A program made the translations under genes and the position numbers. The notes beneath the pieces are model-generated. The model worked only from the letters and a program-made list of their open reading frames with translations. It did no database searches and was not told the origin of the DNA. From assembly GCA_028718125.1 (NCBI GenBank), contig JAQUMN010000018.1, positions 1 to 64,000 on the forward strand: DNA of 64,000 nucleotides, in the 5' to 3' direction. Source of the stretch: Kiritimatiellia bacterium (lineage in GTDB: Bacteria; Verrucomicrobiota; Kiritimatiellia; JAAZAB01). This document shows, one piece after another, positions 26,480-35,505 of the stretch (position 1 is the stretch's first letter; every line of letters begins with the position of its first letter).

Positions 26480-26492
26480 CTTCACGGGTCCG

Positions 26493-27749
26493 TCATCTAT
26501 CATCCGTCTTTAACAGCTCCAGCCTTAACATATTGAGCGCCGTTTTCGCTGCACGTTCCCGCACCATGGCCCGATCGCCAAATAATAAAAACCGCTCCGC
26601 CGCCACGTGGACCTGGCCGGCCATGTTCTTGCCCAGTCCGATCCAGACCGTGCCCACCGGTTTTTCCGGCGAACCGCCCCCGGGGCCGGCCACGCCGGTC
26701 AGCGCCAACGCATAATCGCCCGCGGATCGCTGCAATGCCTCAGCCGCCATGCGCCGCACAACCTGTTCGCTGACTGCGCCTTCCCGGGCAATAAGCTCGG
26801 ACGGAACTCCCAAGGCTTCAGTCTTCATACGATTGGCATACACGACCCATCCACCCAGGAACCAGGCGCTGGAGAGCGGCACTTCCGTCAGCATCGCCGC
26901 CACCAGCCCCGCCGTACAGCTCTCGGCCGTCGCCACGGTGCGATGCCGCGCCTGCAACAACTCGCCCACGACCACCGCCAGCGATACATCCCCTTCGCTG
27001 AAAACGGCCGTCCCCAGTTTGTCTTTAACCGCACTCGCCGTGCGGTCTAATTCAGCCTGGGCTTGCACGCGCGTCGGAAAATCACTGCGGATTCGAACGG
27101 ACACGATGCCGGATGAAACCGTCGTGCCGACCACCGGGTTACGATCCCGCCGCATCAGGTCACCCAGGGCTTCGCCCACCATGGATTCACCGATACCTAA
27201 CGTATTAATCTTGCGCGTCAAAATAGTTCGTCCCGCCTGGGCGGCGATCAAGGGTGCCAGGTGTTGTTCAAACATGGCTTTCATTTCAAGGGGAACACCG
27301 GGCATGGAAAAGACCTGCGCGCGTCCGACCGCCAGCCGCAACCCCGGAGCCGTGCCCTGCGGATTATCGAGCACCATGGCGCCGGCGGGAGCGAGGGACT
27401 GCACGCGGTTGCTCTCGGTCATCACCCGGCCACGGTCTTTGAAAAACTGCTCGATCTTTGCGAGCGATGGCGCATGCATAACCATTGGCCCACCCTGGAC
27501 CTCAGCCAGGGCTTGCCGTGTCAAGTCATCCTTGGTCGGCCCCAGCCCGCCGGTAATCACCACCCACTCGGCCAATTCGGACGCCTGCCGCACGGCCCGC
27601 ACAATAGCCGCCTGGTCATCCGGCACGGTCAGGTGCGCCCGGGTCATGGTGCCTAATTCCGCCAAGCGCGCGCTGAGCCAGGCGCTATTGGTATCCACCG
27701 TCTGCCCCAGGGTCAACTCGTCTCCCACGGATATAATGATTGCCTGCAT
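26493..27749 (-). CDS. cinA: CinA family nicotinamide-nucleotide amidohydrolase / competence-damage inducible protein
   Basis: 418 residues, the usual length. The N-terminal half is the molybdopterin-binding-like domain (VGDELTLGQTVDTNSAWL, ITGGLGPTKDDLTR) and the C-terminal half the PncC amidase (ATAESCTAGLVAAMLTEVP, VTGVAGPGGGSPEKPVGTVW-like ending). Family knowledge: it recycles NMN to nicotinate mononucleotide and hydrolyses ADP-ribose. The ATG at 27749 fits the family start; an open frame before it (to 27869) is not conserved. No Shine-Dalgarno is evident. Confidence 0.93.
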   Translation of the reverse strand: MQAIIISVGDELTLGQTVDTNSAWLSARLAELGTMTRAHLTVPDDQAAIVRAVRQASELAEWVVITGGLGPTKDDLTRQALAEVQGGPMVMHAPSLAKIEQFFKDRGRVMTESNRVQSLAPAGAMVLDNPQGTAPGLRLAVGRAQVFSMPGVPLEMKAMFEQHLAPLIAAQAGRTILTRKINTLGIGESMVGEALGDLMRRDRNPVVGTTVSSGIVSVRIRSDFPTRVQAQAELDRTASAVKDKLGTAVFSEGDVSLAVVVGELLQARHRTVATAESCTAGLVAAMLTEVPLSSAWFLGGWVVYANRMKTEALGVPSELIAREGAVSEQVVRRMAAEALQRSAGDYALALTGVAGPGGGSPEKPVGTVWIGLGKNMAGQVHVAAERFLLFGDRAMVRERAAKTALNMLRLELLKTDDR

Positions 27750-27936
27750 ATAATTACAATGTGCGCGGTGTTCAGTGTTCGGAACCGGAAGAATCAGGTT
27801 GCCGACACAAACGTTTTCCTCTGTCGTCCCGCCTCTGTGAGGCCGGGATCTCGACCAATTAAAACACAAAATGTTACGACACGATTAACTAAGTAAAATT
27901 ACCGGATTTCAATCTGAACACCGAACACCTGTATCA

Positions 27937-28620
27937 TCACAGCGACTTCGCCATGATCGCCGAATAGCGGATATCTTCCACTCCCGGTCCAAGTTGCATA
28001 AATGGCCGCCGGCCAAGGCGCGTAAAACCATTTTTTTCAAAAAAAGCAATGGCAGCAATATTATCCTCTCGCGCGCTCAAATGCACGCCGGGAATATTGG
28101 CCAGGCGCAACTGGGCCAGGAATTGATTCATGAGCTGTCGGCCAATCCCCTGCCCCTGCATCCCCGGCCGCAAGTTGATATGCAGATGGGCGGGAAAGCC
28201 GGACAACGATTTTGCCCGATGGCCCAAGGGCTGCCACCAGATCGGCAGATTCCAACGGATCAATCGCCGCGTGGAAGCGGCCCACCAGGTTCCCCGCAAT
28301 AATGCCTTGAATAATGCGCGCGGCACAATATACCAGAACATGAGGCGCTTGAACCGGCCGGTGTCGCGGCAGCCCGTCAGGTAGCCCGCTACCTCGCCGG
28401 CAATGGCCGGCCCAGCGGCCTGCTCGGCCACCCAGGCCGATTCGGGCTCGAAGTCGGTATAATAATTCATCAACAGGTCAGCGGTCAATTCCCGATCATC
28501 GAAAAACGCCTCTACCGGCCGCCCGGCATCGGCCGTGTCGCAGCAAATTCGGCGCACCGCCGCCCGGTCACCGGCAGCATATGGTCTAACGATCCACGCT
28601 GCATGCATAATTGACTTCAT
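27937..28620 (-). CDS. GNAT family N-acetyltransferase
   Basis: 227 residues. The C-terminal part has the acetyl-CoA site RPGMQGQGIGRQLMNQFL (about 153-170) and the closing HLSAREDNIAAIAFFEKNGF, the core of the GNAT fold. The first 130 residues, with VRPYAAGDRAAVRRIC at the start, form an extended N-terminal half. The substrate is unknown. It sits between cinA and the ABC-F gene on the same strand, 20 bases before the ABC-F stop, and could be cotranscribed with it. Confidence 0.85.
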   Translation of the reverse strand: MKSIMHAAWIVRPYAAGDRAAVRRICCDTADAGRPVEAFFDDRELTADLLMNYYTDFEPESAWVAEQAAGPAIAGEVAGYLTGCRDTGRFKRLMFWYIVPRALFKALLRGTWWAASTRRLIRWNLPIWWQPLGHRAKSLSGFPAHLHINLRPGMQGQGIGRQLMNQFLAQLRLANIPGVHLSAREDNIAAIAFFEKNGFTRLGRRPFMQLGPGVEDIRYSAIMAKSL

Positions 28621-28640
28621 TTTCCATCATCTATTCACCA

Positions 28641-30608
28641 TCATCCATCAACCATTCTACATTCTTCATTAGTGGCCACCTTGTCCCACTCGGCATACAG
28701 GATCTTCAGGGATTCCACCACCTGCGTCAGTTCGCGGTTCAGCTCCATCGGCTTTCCGGGCGTGGTGTAGGTATCCGGATTTTCCAACTGGGCAGCCAGC
28801 GTTTTCTGATGCGCTTCAAAACGCTCGATATCCGCTTCCAGGCCGGCCCTTTTCTTTTCCTGTTCCCGGCGCCTTTTTGAGCACGCCTGCCTGGTTTCCG
28901 CCTCAAGGCGCCGCTTGGTCTTGCGCGTAGGAGCATCCGGTTCAGATGGACGGCCATCAGCCAATCGGCGGTCGGTCAATGGGCCACCAGCCAATCCGCG
29001 GTCGGTCAATTGACCCCCGGCCGTCAGCGCGCCCCGTTCGGAGAGCGCCTGCGACCGGTCGAGGTAATACTGGTAATCGCCGGCATACGGTGTAAGCCGC
29101 CCCGCATGGATATGCAGAACGGTGGTGGCGATGGAACGGATGAAGTAGACATCGTGGCTGATGAACAGCAGCGTGCCCTTATACTGCCGGAGGGCGCCGA
29201 TCAAAGCCTCGATACTGGCCATGTCAAGATGGGTGGTGGGCTCATCCATCAGCAAAAAATTCGGCGGATTGAGCAACAGTTTTACGAGGGCCAACCGGCT
29301 CTTTTCGCCGCCGCTCAACACGGAGACACGCTTGAACACATCATCGCCGCGAAACAGGAACGCGCCCAGGACGGATCGCGCGGTTTGTTCGCCCACCGGA
29401 TGGGAGGCATCAAGCACTTCCGCCAGCACCGTCCGGCCGGCGCTGAGCATATCAATGCGATGCTGGGCATAGTAACCGACCTTGACATGCAGGCCAAGTT
29501 CGCGGCTGCCGCCCTGGATCGGGATCGCGCCGGCCAACAATTTCAGCAGGGTGGATTTACCCGAGCCATTCGGCCCGACAAGCACTGTGCGCTGGCCGCG
29601 TTCCACGCTCACATTCAACCCCTGGTACACCACGACCGAGCCGTAGGCCTGATGGACATCGGTCAGCGTGGCAACTTTCAGCCCGGTCCGCGGCGGCTGG
29701 GGCCAATGAAACGCAATCGTTCTATCCGGGGCGGCGGGTGCCTCGATTTTTTCCATGCGTTCAATCTGCTTCAGCTTGCTCTGGGCCTGGGACGCCTTGG
29801 TGGCCTTGGCGCGGAAGCGGTCGGCAAACCGCTGGAGGGCCTCGATCTCATTCTGCTGGTTCTTATAAGCCGCCCATTGCTGTTCCTGGCGCATGACGCG
29901 CTGCTTAACATAGGCATCATAATTGCCGCGGTAGCGGATGATCCGGGCCTGGGCAATTTCGAAAACACTGCCGACCAGCTGGTTGAGCAATTCGCGGTCG
30001 TGGGAGATCATCAGGATGGCGCCGGGATAGGTCCGCAGATAATTCTGGAACCAGATTAAAGATTCGATATCCAGATGATTGGTGGGTTCATCCAGCATCA
30101 GCAGGCCGGGTTCCTGCACCAGCAGGCGCGCCAGGTGGGCGCGCATGATCCACCCGCCGCTGAGCGTACCCGTCGGCCGCTGGAAATCGGATTGGCGGAA
30201 GGCCAGCCCGGCCAGGATCCGCCGGGCTTTCGGTTCCAGTTCGTAGAGCCGCCATTCGTCCAGCCGCTCCTGGGTGGCATGCCAGGCATCGCTATCCGGC
30301 GCCTGCGCGCGCAAGGTGTTCCGCAAAATCGCGATTTTCGGCGAAACCGTCGTTGCCAGTTCAAGGACTGTTTCGTGGCCGCTGGGCTCGATTTCCTGGG
30401 GAAGGTACCCCACCGCCACGCGGTTCGGAAAAGCCACCGCGCCTTTGTCCGCTTCCAGATCGCCCAGGATCAGCCGAAACAGGGTGGACTTGCCTGATCC
30501 GTTCGGCCCGACCAGCCCGATCCGGTCGGACGCCTTCACATGAAACGACACGTCGCGGAACAGGGTGCGTGCGCCATATGACTTGCTGAGGTTGGAAACG
30601 GTAAGCAT
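28641..30608 (-). CDS. ABC-F family ATPase
   Basis: 655 residues, two ABC domains in one chain and no membrane segments. First Walker A GPNGSGKST (34-42), LSGGW signature and LDEPTNHLD; second Walker A GPNGSGKST, LSGGEKS and MDEPTTHLD. The linker between and the Lys/Arg-rich coiled C-terminal tail (KRRLEAETRQACSKRRREQE) are typical of ABC-F proteins, which bind the ribosomal E site and act in translation or antibiotic protection. A 30-bp tandem duplication lies in the C-terminal linker (see 28951-29010). The closest known subgroup is YbiT/Uup-like, which I cannot settle. Confidence 0.92.
   Translation of the reverse strand: MLTVSNLSKSYGARTLFRDVSFHVKASDRIGLVGPNGSGKSTLFRLILGDLEADKGAVAFPNRVAVGYLPQEIEPSGHETVLELATTVSPKIAILRNTLRAQAPDSDAWHATQERLDEWRLYELEPKARRILAGLAFRQSDFQRPTGTLSGGWIMRAHLARLLVQEPGLLMLDEPTNHLDIESLIWFQNYLRTYPGAILMISHDRELLNQLVGSVFEIAQARIIRYRGNYDAYVKQRVMRQEQQWAAYKNQQNEIEALQRFADRFRAKATKASQAQSKLKQIERMEKIEAPAAPDRTIAFHWPQPPRTGLKVATLTDVHQAYGSVVVYQGLNVSVERGQRTVLVGPNGSGKSTLLKLLAGAIPIQGGSRELGLHVKVGYYAQHRIDMLSAGRTVLAEVLDASHPVGEQTARSVLGAFLFRGDDVFKRVSVLSGGEKSRLALVKLLLNPPNFLLMDEPTTHLDMASIEALIGALRQYKGTLLFISHDVYFIRSIATTVLHIHAGRLTPYAGDYQYYLDRSQALSERGALTAGGQLTDRGLAGGPLTDRRLADGRPSEPDAPTRKTKRRLEAETRQACSKRRREQEKKRAGLEADIERFEAHQKTLAAQLENPDTYTTPGKPMELNRELTQVVESLKILYAEWDKVATNEECRMVDG
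28951..29010 (-). repeat. In-frame 30-bp tandem duplication inside the ABC-F gene
   Basis: Two 30-bp units at 28951-28980 and 28981-29010 are 27 of 30 identical and encode L-T-D-R-R-L-A-D-G-P type units in the linker before the C-terminal coiled coil. A partial third unit follows. Units of 30 bp keep frame, so gain or loss would change linker length only. Confidence 0.75.
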
Positions 30609-30681
30609 TTATGAAATTCAGCCTTGAATATTTTTATTGGAATGTTGTCTTCGGACTGCTTTCCGTTCAGCCGTTCTATGA

Positions 30682-30710
30682 TTGACTTTGCGATCCCATC
30701 TGGTTTAATT
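30682..30710 (+). promoter_or_regulatory. Possible promoter of the pilus cluster
   Basis: TTGACT (30682-30687) and TTAATT (30705-30710) are 17 bases apart, upstream of the first Flp-like gene (30769). It is the best sigma70-like pair in the gap after the divergent ABC-F gene. The -10 is weak, so confidence is limited. Confidence 0.4.
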
Positions 30711-30768
30711 AAACATATAGGCAATCATTTGCAGGGTCAAAGAGGAAATGCAGCATACAGAAGGAAGA

Positions 30769-30990
30769 ATGAACAAGGAAGAAGTCAGAGGACAGAGAAA
30801 AAGCGGCCGCGCGCTCCGTTTGCCATTTTGCCTTCTGCCTTGGCATTCTTCGCGCAGCCAGGCTTTGGCAGAATATGTAATTATCGCCGGGCTGCTCGTG
30901 GCCTCACTTGGCATTCTAACGGTTTTCTTTGTTACCTTTAAAGAATACGGCAGCCGGGTTTTAGCGCTGGTTTCGTCGGAGTATCCTTAA
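30769..30990 (+). CDS. Flp-like pilin with atypical leader
   Basis: 73 residues from ATG 30769. After a long basic leader of about 30 residues the protein runs S-QALAEYVIIAGLLVASLGIL, a Flp-type pilin start with the conserved Glu and Tyr of the hydrophobic helix, then about 20 residues. Cleavage would fall before QALAE, but with Ser instead of Gly before it. GAAGGA precedes the ATG. The leader is encoded partly by sequence resembling the dispersed GTCAGAGGACAG repeats. The residues ending SSEYP follow the helix. It could be a minor pilin of the Flp pilus whose major pilin follows at 31023. Confidence 0.65.
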   Translation: MNKEEVRGQRKSGRALRLPFCLLPWHSSRSQALAEYVIIAGLLVASLGILTVFFVTFKEYGSRVLALVSSEYP

Positions 30991-31022
30991 CGCAAGCACC
31001 CGATAACGAAGGAGGGCGCAAC

Positions 31023-31256
31023 ATGAATCGCATACGTAAAGGCAAGCATGGCCAGGCAATGACCGAATATATCATTATCGTTGCTATTATCGCCTTGGCA
31101 GCGCTGGCAGTTTTCGGTCTGTTCGGCGACCGGATTCGCGCCATGGTCGGCGGCGCGGTCACTGATTTAGGTGGAGACCAGAGTGAAGTTGATGACGCGA
31201 CGGCAACCAAATCAGAGGACTCTCTCAAAGAACTGGGCACCGGAACTACTCCCTGA
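31023..31256 (+). CDS. Flp type IVb pilin
   Basis: 77 residues. Short basic leader MNRIRKGKHG, then the processing point before QAMTEYIIIVAII, with Glu5 and Tyr6 as in Flp pilins, one hydrophobic helix, and an acidic Ser/Thr-rich tail. AGGAGG lies 8 bases before the ATG. The prepilin peptidase that would cleave it is not in the window. It is the best candidate for the main pilin of the Tad cluster and lies 32 bases after the first Flp-like gene. Confidence 0.85.
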   Translation: MNRIRKGKHGQAMTEYIIIVAIIALAALAVFGLFGDRIRAMVGGAVTDLGGDQSEVDDATATKSEDSLKELGTGTTP

Positions 31257-31413
31257 GTTCCAAAGTAACGCCATGTGCGGTTTTATCTCAAGGTGCGGCT
31301 GGACTGCCAGTCCAATTGCAGCGTAACAGGCTGTTCCGCCCTACCTTGAGGCGCCCCATTCTGGAGCCTAATGTAATTTCCGGCATGGTTTGCATGGAAG
31401 GAACAAACTTATC

Positions 31414-31947
31414 ATGGCGCAGTCCCATCCTTGCGAAGGACAAGCCCTGATTGAATCCTGCATAGTGATCGGCGTGATTTGTCTCCTGCTGATGGGCCTT
31501 TTCCAGCTGGCCCAGTTGTTCATGGCCCAGGAAATCCTGGATTACTCCGCCGGGCGCGGGGCACGCGCCAAGTCGGTCGGCTTCAATGATTTCATGGTAT
31601 GGAAAACCATACGCATCGGCGCCATCGCCAATGCCGGAGCGCTCATTGTTCCCGCGCGGACAGGCGGCGGGCCCTGGGCCCAATGGGTCAGCCAGGAATC
31701 GCCGCGCATTCCTCATTATCTGCAAAGCGAAATTTGGCAACTCAACGCCATTCTGAATTACGAGCAATGGGAGTCGATTTCGTGGTATTCTCCGGCGTCG
31801 GACGCCGATATCCTGCATTTCGAGGTAAGCCAGGATGTGCCCTTGATGTTTTTCTCCAATGTTTTCAAGGCTTTTTTCTCTGCGTCCCACGTTCCGATGC
31901 AAGGCGTGGCGGACATTGAAAACCATTATCCGCTTTATTTGCAGTAA
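31414..31947 (+). CDS. TadE-like pilus assembly protein
   Basis: 177 residues. N-terminal CEGQALIESCIVIGVICLL is the TadE/pseudopilin type start: leader ending in Gly, Glu in the hydrophobic helix, cleavage before QALIE. The rest is a periplasmic or surface domain with several aromatic residues. GGAAGGA about 11 bases upstream supports ATG 31414 over the ATG at 31390. Placed between the Flp pilin and a TadG-like gene. In Tad systems TadE-type pseudopilins help assembly of the pilus. Confidence 0.75.
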   Translation: MAQSHPCEGQALIESCIVIGVICLLLMGLFQLAQLFMAQEILDYSAGRGARAKSVGFNDFMVWKTIRIGAIANAGALIVPARTGGGPWAQWVSQESPRIPHYLQSEIWQLNAILNYEQWESISWYSPASDADILHFEVSQDVPLMFFSNVFKAFFSASHVPMQGVADIENHYPLYLQ

Positions 31948-32005
31948 CCGTAACTGCTCCGAAGCTGTGAAAAAACCGGCGAACGGCCCGATCATGTTTT
32001 TTGTC

Positions 32006-32098
32006 TGTCATGCTGAGCGAAGCTTGGCGGAGTCGAAGCATCTCCATATCAAGCAATTATGCATGGATTGAAGATTCCTCGCTTTGCCCGGAATGACA
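32006..32098. repeat. Dispersed inverted repeat of the TGTCATGCTGAGC / GGAATGACA type
   Basis: TGTCATGCTGAGCGAAGC at 32006 is mirrored by GAATGACA at 32091-32098, with inner arms GAAGCATCT and AGATTCCTC. The same family is at 42500-42587. It lies directly upstream of the TadG-like gene start at 32161. Confidence 0.7.
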
Positions 32099-32160
32099 TG
32101 CGCGTTTTGATAGCGCCAATTATTTCACAGCTTCTCAGGCACAAAGTGACAAAGGCTCAT

Positions 32161-33645
32161 ATGCACAAAATAGAAAGGCAAGCTCTGTCCGCCGCGCCAA
32201 CCGCCGGCCAAACCATGATTTTCATGATCATGGCGCTCCTCGTTCTGGCAGTGGTAATTGTCTGGATTTCCGATGTGCACACGGTTTTGCATCTCAAGGC
32301 GCGCACGCAAAATGCAGGCGACGCCGCAGCCCTGGCCGCGGCGCGCTGGCAGGGCATTACGCTCAACCTGATCGGAGACTTGAACATTCTCCAAGCGCTG
32401 GCCTTGAGCCGCGGTGACGCAGCCGCCGCGGATCAGATAAAGAATGTGCAGGCGCGACTCTGCTTCGTGGGCCCCCTGGTAGGCCTGCTGGCATCCCAGC
32501 AGGCGGCGAAGAACAATCGCGCCTACGTCAACCCGGACTATACGGCCAACCTGGCGGCGCATGCGGACCTTGTGCAGTCCTATTACGCCGTCGACGCCAT
32601 CCGCTTCCCCGAACCTTATGACAACGCCTGGCGGGAATACAGCGGAATGCTCTTCACTATCGCGGAGCAGGGTTTGGCCGCCGGTCCCGACAACACCTGG
32701 TATTATACCGACTCCATCAACAACCATTGGCTCCTTTCCCGTAATTTTTACGAGGCGGTGGCCAGCCTTGACTGGTGCTGGTTTTACTGGAACGACGCGG
32801 CTATCTTGCAGTCCTATACCGATTATCAGTATTGGCCGGACCTGCCGTCCGCCCCGCCGGAGCCCAACACCTATAACAGCGAAGTGTTCGGCCTCGGCCT
32901 GCGCCCGTTCACGACCGTCCTGCCGGGAGGCGCCGGCACCGTGGCACACATGAACGTGCTCCGCTCCGAGCGCGGGCTCAGGCCGGACAGTCCTGAGACA
33001 ATCTCCAATGAAGTTGCAGGTATTACCAACACCTGGTATGGATATGTCTGGACTTCCTGGTCGGCACTTGCGCCGGCCAACGATTTTCCGATCCTCCCCC
33101 TGCAGGTGAAACCGGAATACGATTACACCGGCGCCGATACGGTCATTCGCGTGGAAGCCCAGCCTGACTCGCGCATGCCCACTACCTTTCCTGCGCTGCA
33201 GCCGTTTTTAAGCCGGTCTTCGCCCGGTGCCGCAGCACACCTGACCCAATCCAGCGCGATTTCCGGCGCCGTGACCTGGACCGCTGCGGGAAAAGCGTTC
33301 GGCTACCTGGCCACGGACGGCGGCCCTGTGCGCCCCGATGCCTACGTCGTAGTCCTGCCGGCATTTCACGATGTGCGCCTGATTCCCGTGGACACCGCCA
33401 CAGGCTCCAATCTCGGCGCCTACGATCTGGTCTGGCGCCGGCATATCCAGGACCATCTGACAACCTATGAGCAAAGCGGCCAGGCCGGCCTGGATGCGGA
33501 CTGCTGGTATTGCCAACAACTGCAGACTTGGGAGGACCCGGCTTTCCGCCAGCAGGGCATTGACTGGCTTATCGACAACAGCAATGCGTGCTATCGGGTT
33601 AGAGGCGGCGGCGGGCCGGGCGGCGGCACTCGCCGGGGACACTGA
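32161..33645 (+). CDS. TadG-like pilus assembly protein
   Basis: 494 residues. N-terminal AGQTMIFMIMALLVLAVVIVW is a single hydrophobic helix with the TadE/G-like start (Gly-Gln), followed by a short basic stretch (HLKARTQNAGDAAALAAAR) typical of TadG-like proteins, and a large extracytoplasmic domain rich in Tyr/Trp. No clear von Willebrand motif is seen. It is part of the Flp pilus cluster. The ATG at 32161 is chosen because the frame before it runs through a dispersed repeat; its Shine-Dalgarno is weak. The end is Gly/Arg-rich (RGGGGPGGGTRRGH). Confidence 0.7.
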   Translation: MHKIERQALSAAPTAGQTMIFMIMALLVLAVVIVWISDVHTVLHLKARTQNAGDAAALAAARWQGITLNLIGDLNILQALALSRGDAAAADQIKNVQARLCFVGPLVGLLASQQAAKNNRAYVNPDYTANLAAHADLVQSYYAVDAIRFPEPYDNAWREYSGMLFTIAEQGLAAGPDNTWYYTDSINNHWLLSRNFYEAVASLDWCWFYWNDAAILQSYTDYQYWPDLPSAPPEPNTYNSEVFGLGLRPFTTVLPGGAGTVAHMNVLRSERGLRPDSPETISNEVAGITNTWYGYVWTSWSALAPANDFPILPLQVKPEYDYTGADTVIRVEAQPDSRMPTTFPALQPFLSRSSPGAAAHLTQSSAISGAVTWTAAGKAFGYLATDGGPVRPDAYVVVLPAFHDVRLIPVDTATGSNLGAYDLVWRRHIQDHLTTYEQSGQAGLDADCWYCQQLQTWEDPAFRQQGIDWLIDNSNACYRVRGGGGPGGGTRRGH

Positions 33646-33800
33646 GGAAATATAGAATGCTGAAGTCAGACGACAGACGACAGATGCCGGACGCCGGACT
33701 TGGCCAGAAAGAGACGACAGCCTGCCCGCAATGCCACGCCCAGCGTTGCAGGCAGGACACCGGTTTCTGCAAATCGGAAATTGGAAATCGACAATCGAAA

Positions 33801-34298
33801 ATGCTTTCCCGTGGCCAGGCCATGGTGGAATTCATGGTAGGCCTGGTGGTGGTGCTTGTGCTCCTGGCGGGATTGATCCAGGTCAGCCGGCTGGCGCATG
33901 CGCATACAAACACGATGAACACCGCGCGCGCGATTGCCGGCCTGCTTTCCATGGAGGGCACGCCGCCGGTGTCCGAAACCGCGCGGCTCATTTTCGACTG
34001 GGTCCCAGGCTCCGATCAACGGCGGCACACGCATGACGACATGGCCATAGCCGCCGGCAGCAACGTCGCCACCGAACTTGCCGGCCAAGCCCATCTGGAG
34101 TTGGCGCCCGATGCACCGACCAACGCATTGACGACGCTGGCAGCGTCACTTAATCCGGTCCGTGATTTTTGTCTGGTCAAGGGGAACGCATCCGAATCCG
34201 TACCAATCCTGCAGCTAATCCAACGCCTGGTGTATTCCCACTCCACGCTGGAAGTGGAAAGCGACGCATGGCTGGTTTGGACGAGGGGAATCTACTGA
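33801..34298 (+). CDS. Second TadE-like pilus assembly protein
   Basis: 165 residues from ATG 33801. SRGQAMVEFMVGLVVVLVLL is a TadE-like start with Gly before QAMVE and Glu5. The rest is a periplasmic domain of about 130 residues. The longer frame from 33657 runs through repeat-like sequence (GACGACAG and a CCTGCCCGC hairpin) and has a Cys-rich pseudo-leader, so it is rejected. No Shine-Dalgarno is seen before 33801. Its place between the TadG-like gene and the 34584 gene suggests a minor pilin or assembly factor. Confidence 0.7.
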   Translation: MLSRGQAMVEFMVGLVVVLVLLAGLIQVSRLAHAHTNTMNTARAIAGLLSMEGTPPVSETARLIFDWVPGSDQRRHTHDDMAIAAGSNVATELAGQAHLELAPDAPTNALTTLAASLNPVRDFCLVKGNASESVPILQLIQRLVYSHSTLEVESDAWLVWTRGIY

Positions 34299-34426
34299 TT
34301 TCGGATTGCGGATTTTTTAAATCAGAAATCATAAATTACGGTTGTTTCTGAAATAGTATGGGCCAATGTGTCTATTATGTAGCAAATCATTAAATTACGC
34401 ATTACTTGGAATAGAACCTGTCCGAT

Positions 34427-34501
34427 TGTCATTCCCGATCTAATCGGGAATCCAGTATTAGAGCAAATGAGTGCTGGATTCCCGCTTTCGCGGGAATGAC
34501 A
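34427..34501. repeat. Long inverted repeat of the TGTCATTCCCG / CGGGAATGACA type
   Basis: TGTCATTCCCGATCTAATCG (34427) with GGAATCCAG is mirrored by CTGGATTCCCG and CGCGGGAATGACA (to 34501), a near-perfect hairpin. This type is common between genes in many bacterial genomes. It fills the gap before the 34584 gene and may end transcription from 34298 or affect RNA stability; this is inference. Confidence 0.75.
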
Positions 34502-34583
34502 GACCCAATACTTAATGTGTTTAACAATTTCGTGGCAAGGGTGTTAAAGTTACCACACTTTTTCAGAATGATCTCAAATTACA

Positions 34584-35327
34584 ATGTTGCCCTCATATAA
34601 ATATATTTTCTTTGCAGCCTTGATCTGCGTCACCCTGTCGCTTTCCGCCCCCGCCAGGGTATTCTGGACGCGACCAGCGCCCCGCGGCCATGTCGTGCTG
34701 GAGACCACGCTCGACTGGAAAACGATCTATACCAGCGCCGTGCGCATCAATGACGGCCAGGGCAAACTGTCAATCATTGGCTGTAACGAGACGCTGGGAA
34801 CGGTGATGACCAAACTCCGGCAGGCCTATGCCTCCTGCGAAATGCTGGAGGCCTTCCGCCAGAACGAAACCCTGGGCTGGGCGCGGATGCGCGAGGGCAA
34901 CACCATCGTCACCTTGCTGGCGCTGGCGCCAACGCCAGGTTTGGCGCCAAATGCGCCGGAACAAACAATGCTTTTCGTGCTGACCCAGGCGCCGAGCGAT
35001 TTCGACAAGTCGCGCCTGCCTCCATCCGCGCCGCACCTGCGCGATCCACCGCCCTACCCCGGCAGTCGCGCACAAACATACTTGACCAGCGAGGAATCTC
35101 AAATCCAGCTGGAAATTTACGCTGCCGCAGCCGCGCCGGAGGCCGTCCGGCAATATTACGAAAGCGCCCTGCTTGGCCAGGCGTGGACGCGCCTCGATCC
35201 CGCCGGCGCTTACGCGAGCCTGGCAATATACCAGAAAGGCAGCGAACTTTGCGCCCTGCTGGTGCTCCCGGCCGGCGGCGCCGAAAGTACGATTACAGTG
35301 TTGCACAAACGGTTAAAAATGGAATAA
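34584..35327 (+). CDS. Hypothetical secreted protein in the pilus cluster
   Basis: 247 residues. N-terminal signal peptide about 1-24 (FFAALICVTLSLSAPA). The body contains two similar-looking parts and ends with a region (about 180-247) of the pattern A-P-E-A-V-R-Q-Y-Y-E-S-A-L then W-T-R-L, with later strands. Not recognised as a named family. The position between the TadE-like genes and CpaB suggests a role in the periplasmic or outer-membrane part of the pilus machine. No Shine-Dalgarno was noted. Confidence 0.7.
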   Translation: MLPSYKYIFFAALICVTLSLSAPARVFWTRPAPRGHVVLETTLDWKTIYTSAVRINDGQGKLSIIGCNETLGTVMTKLRQAYASCEMLEAFRQNETLGWARMREGNTIVTLLALAPTPGLAPNAPEQTMLFVLTQAPSDFDKSRLPPSAPHLRDPPPYPGSRAQTYLTSEESQIQLEIYAAAAAPEAVRQYYESALLGQAWTRLDPAGAYASLAIYQKGSELCALLVLPAGGAESTITVLHKRLKME

Positions 35328-35505
35328 TGAACTCCAACACGAATTAGGCCTTTGACACCGCATCTATGCCGTTTTATCGAACGGCCGCCACAACGGACGC
35401 TGGCCCGGCCGCAACGCTGGTAGCACTGCGGGCAGGTGTAGTGGCGGTTCGGGAGAACCGCAAGATTTAAAATTACGATACGCGACTATAGACAAGGAGC
35501 AAATA

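Noticed and set aside
33657-33800. N-terminal extension of the second TadE-like gene
   Set aside because: It runs through repeat-like sequence and lacks a leader pattern; the pilin-type start is at 33801.
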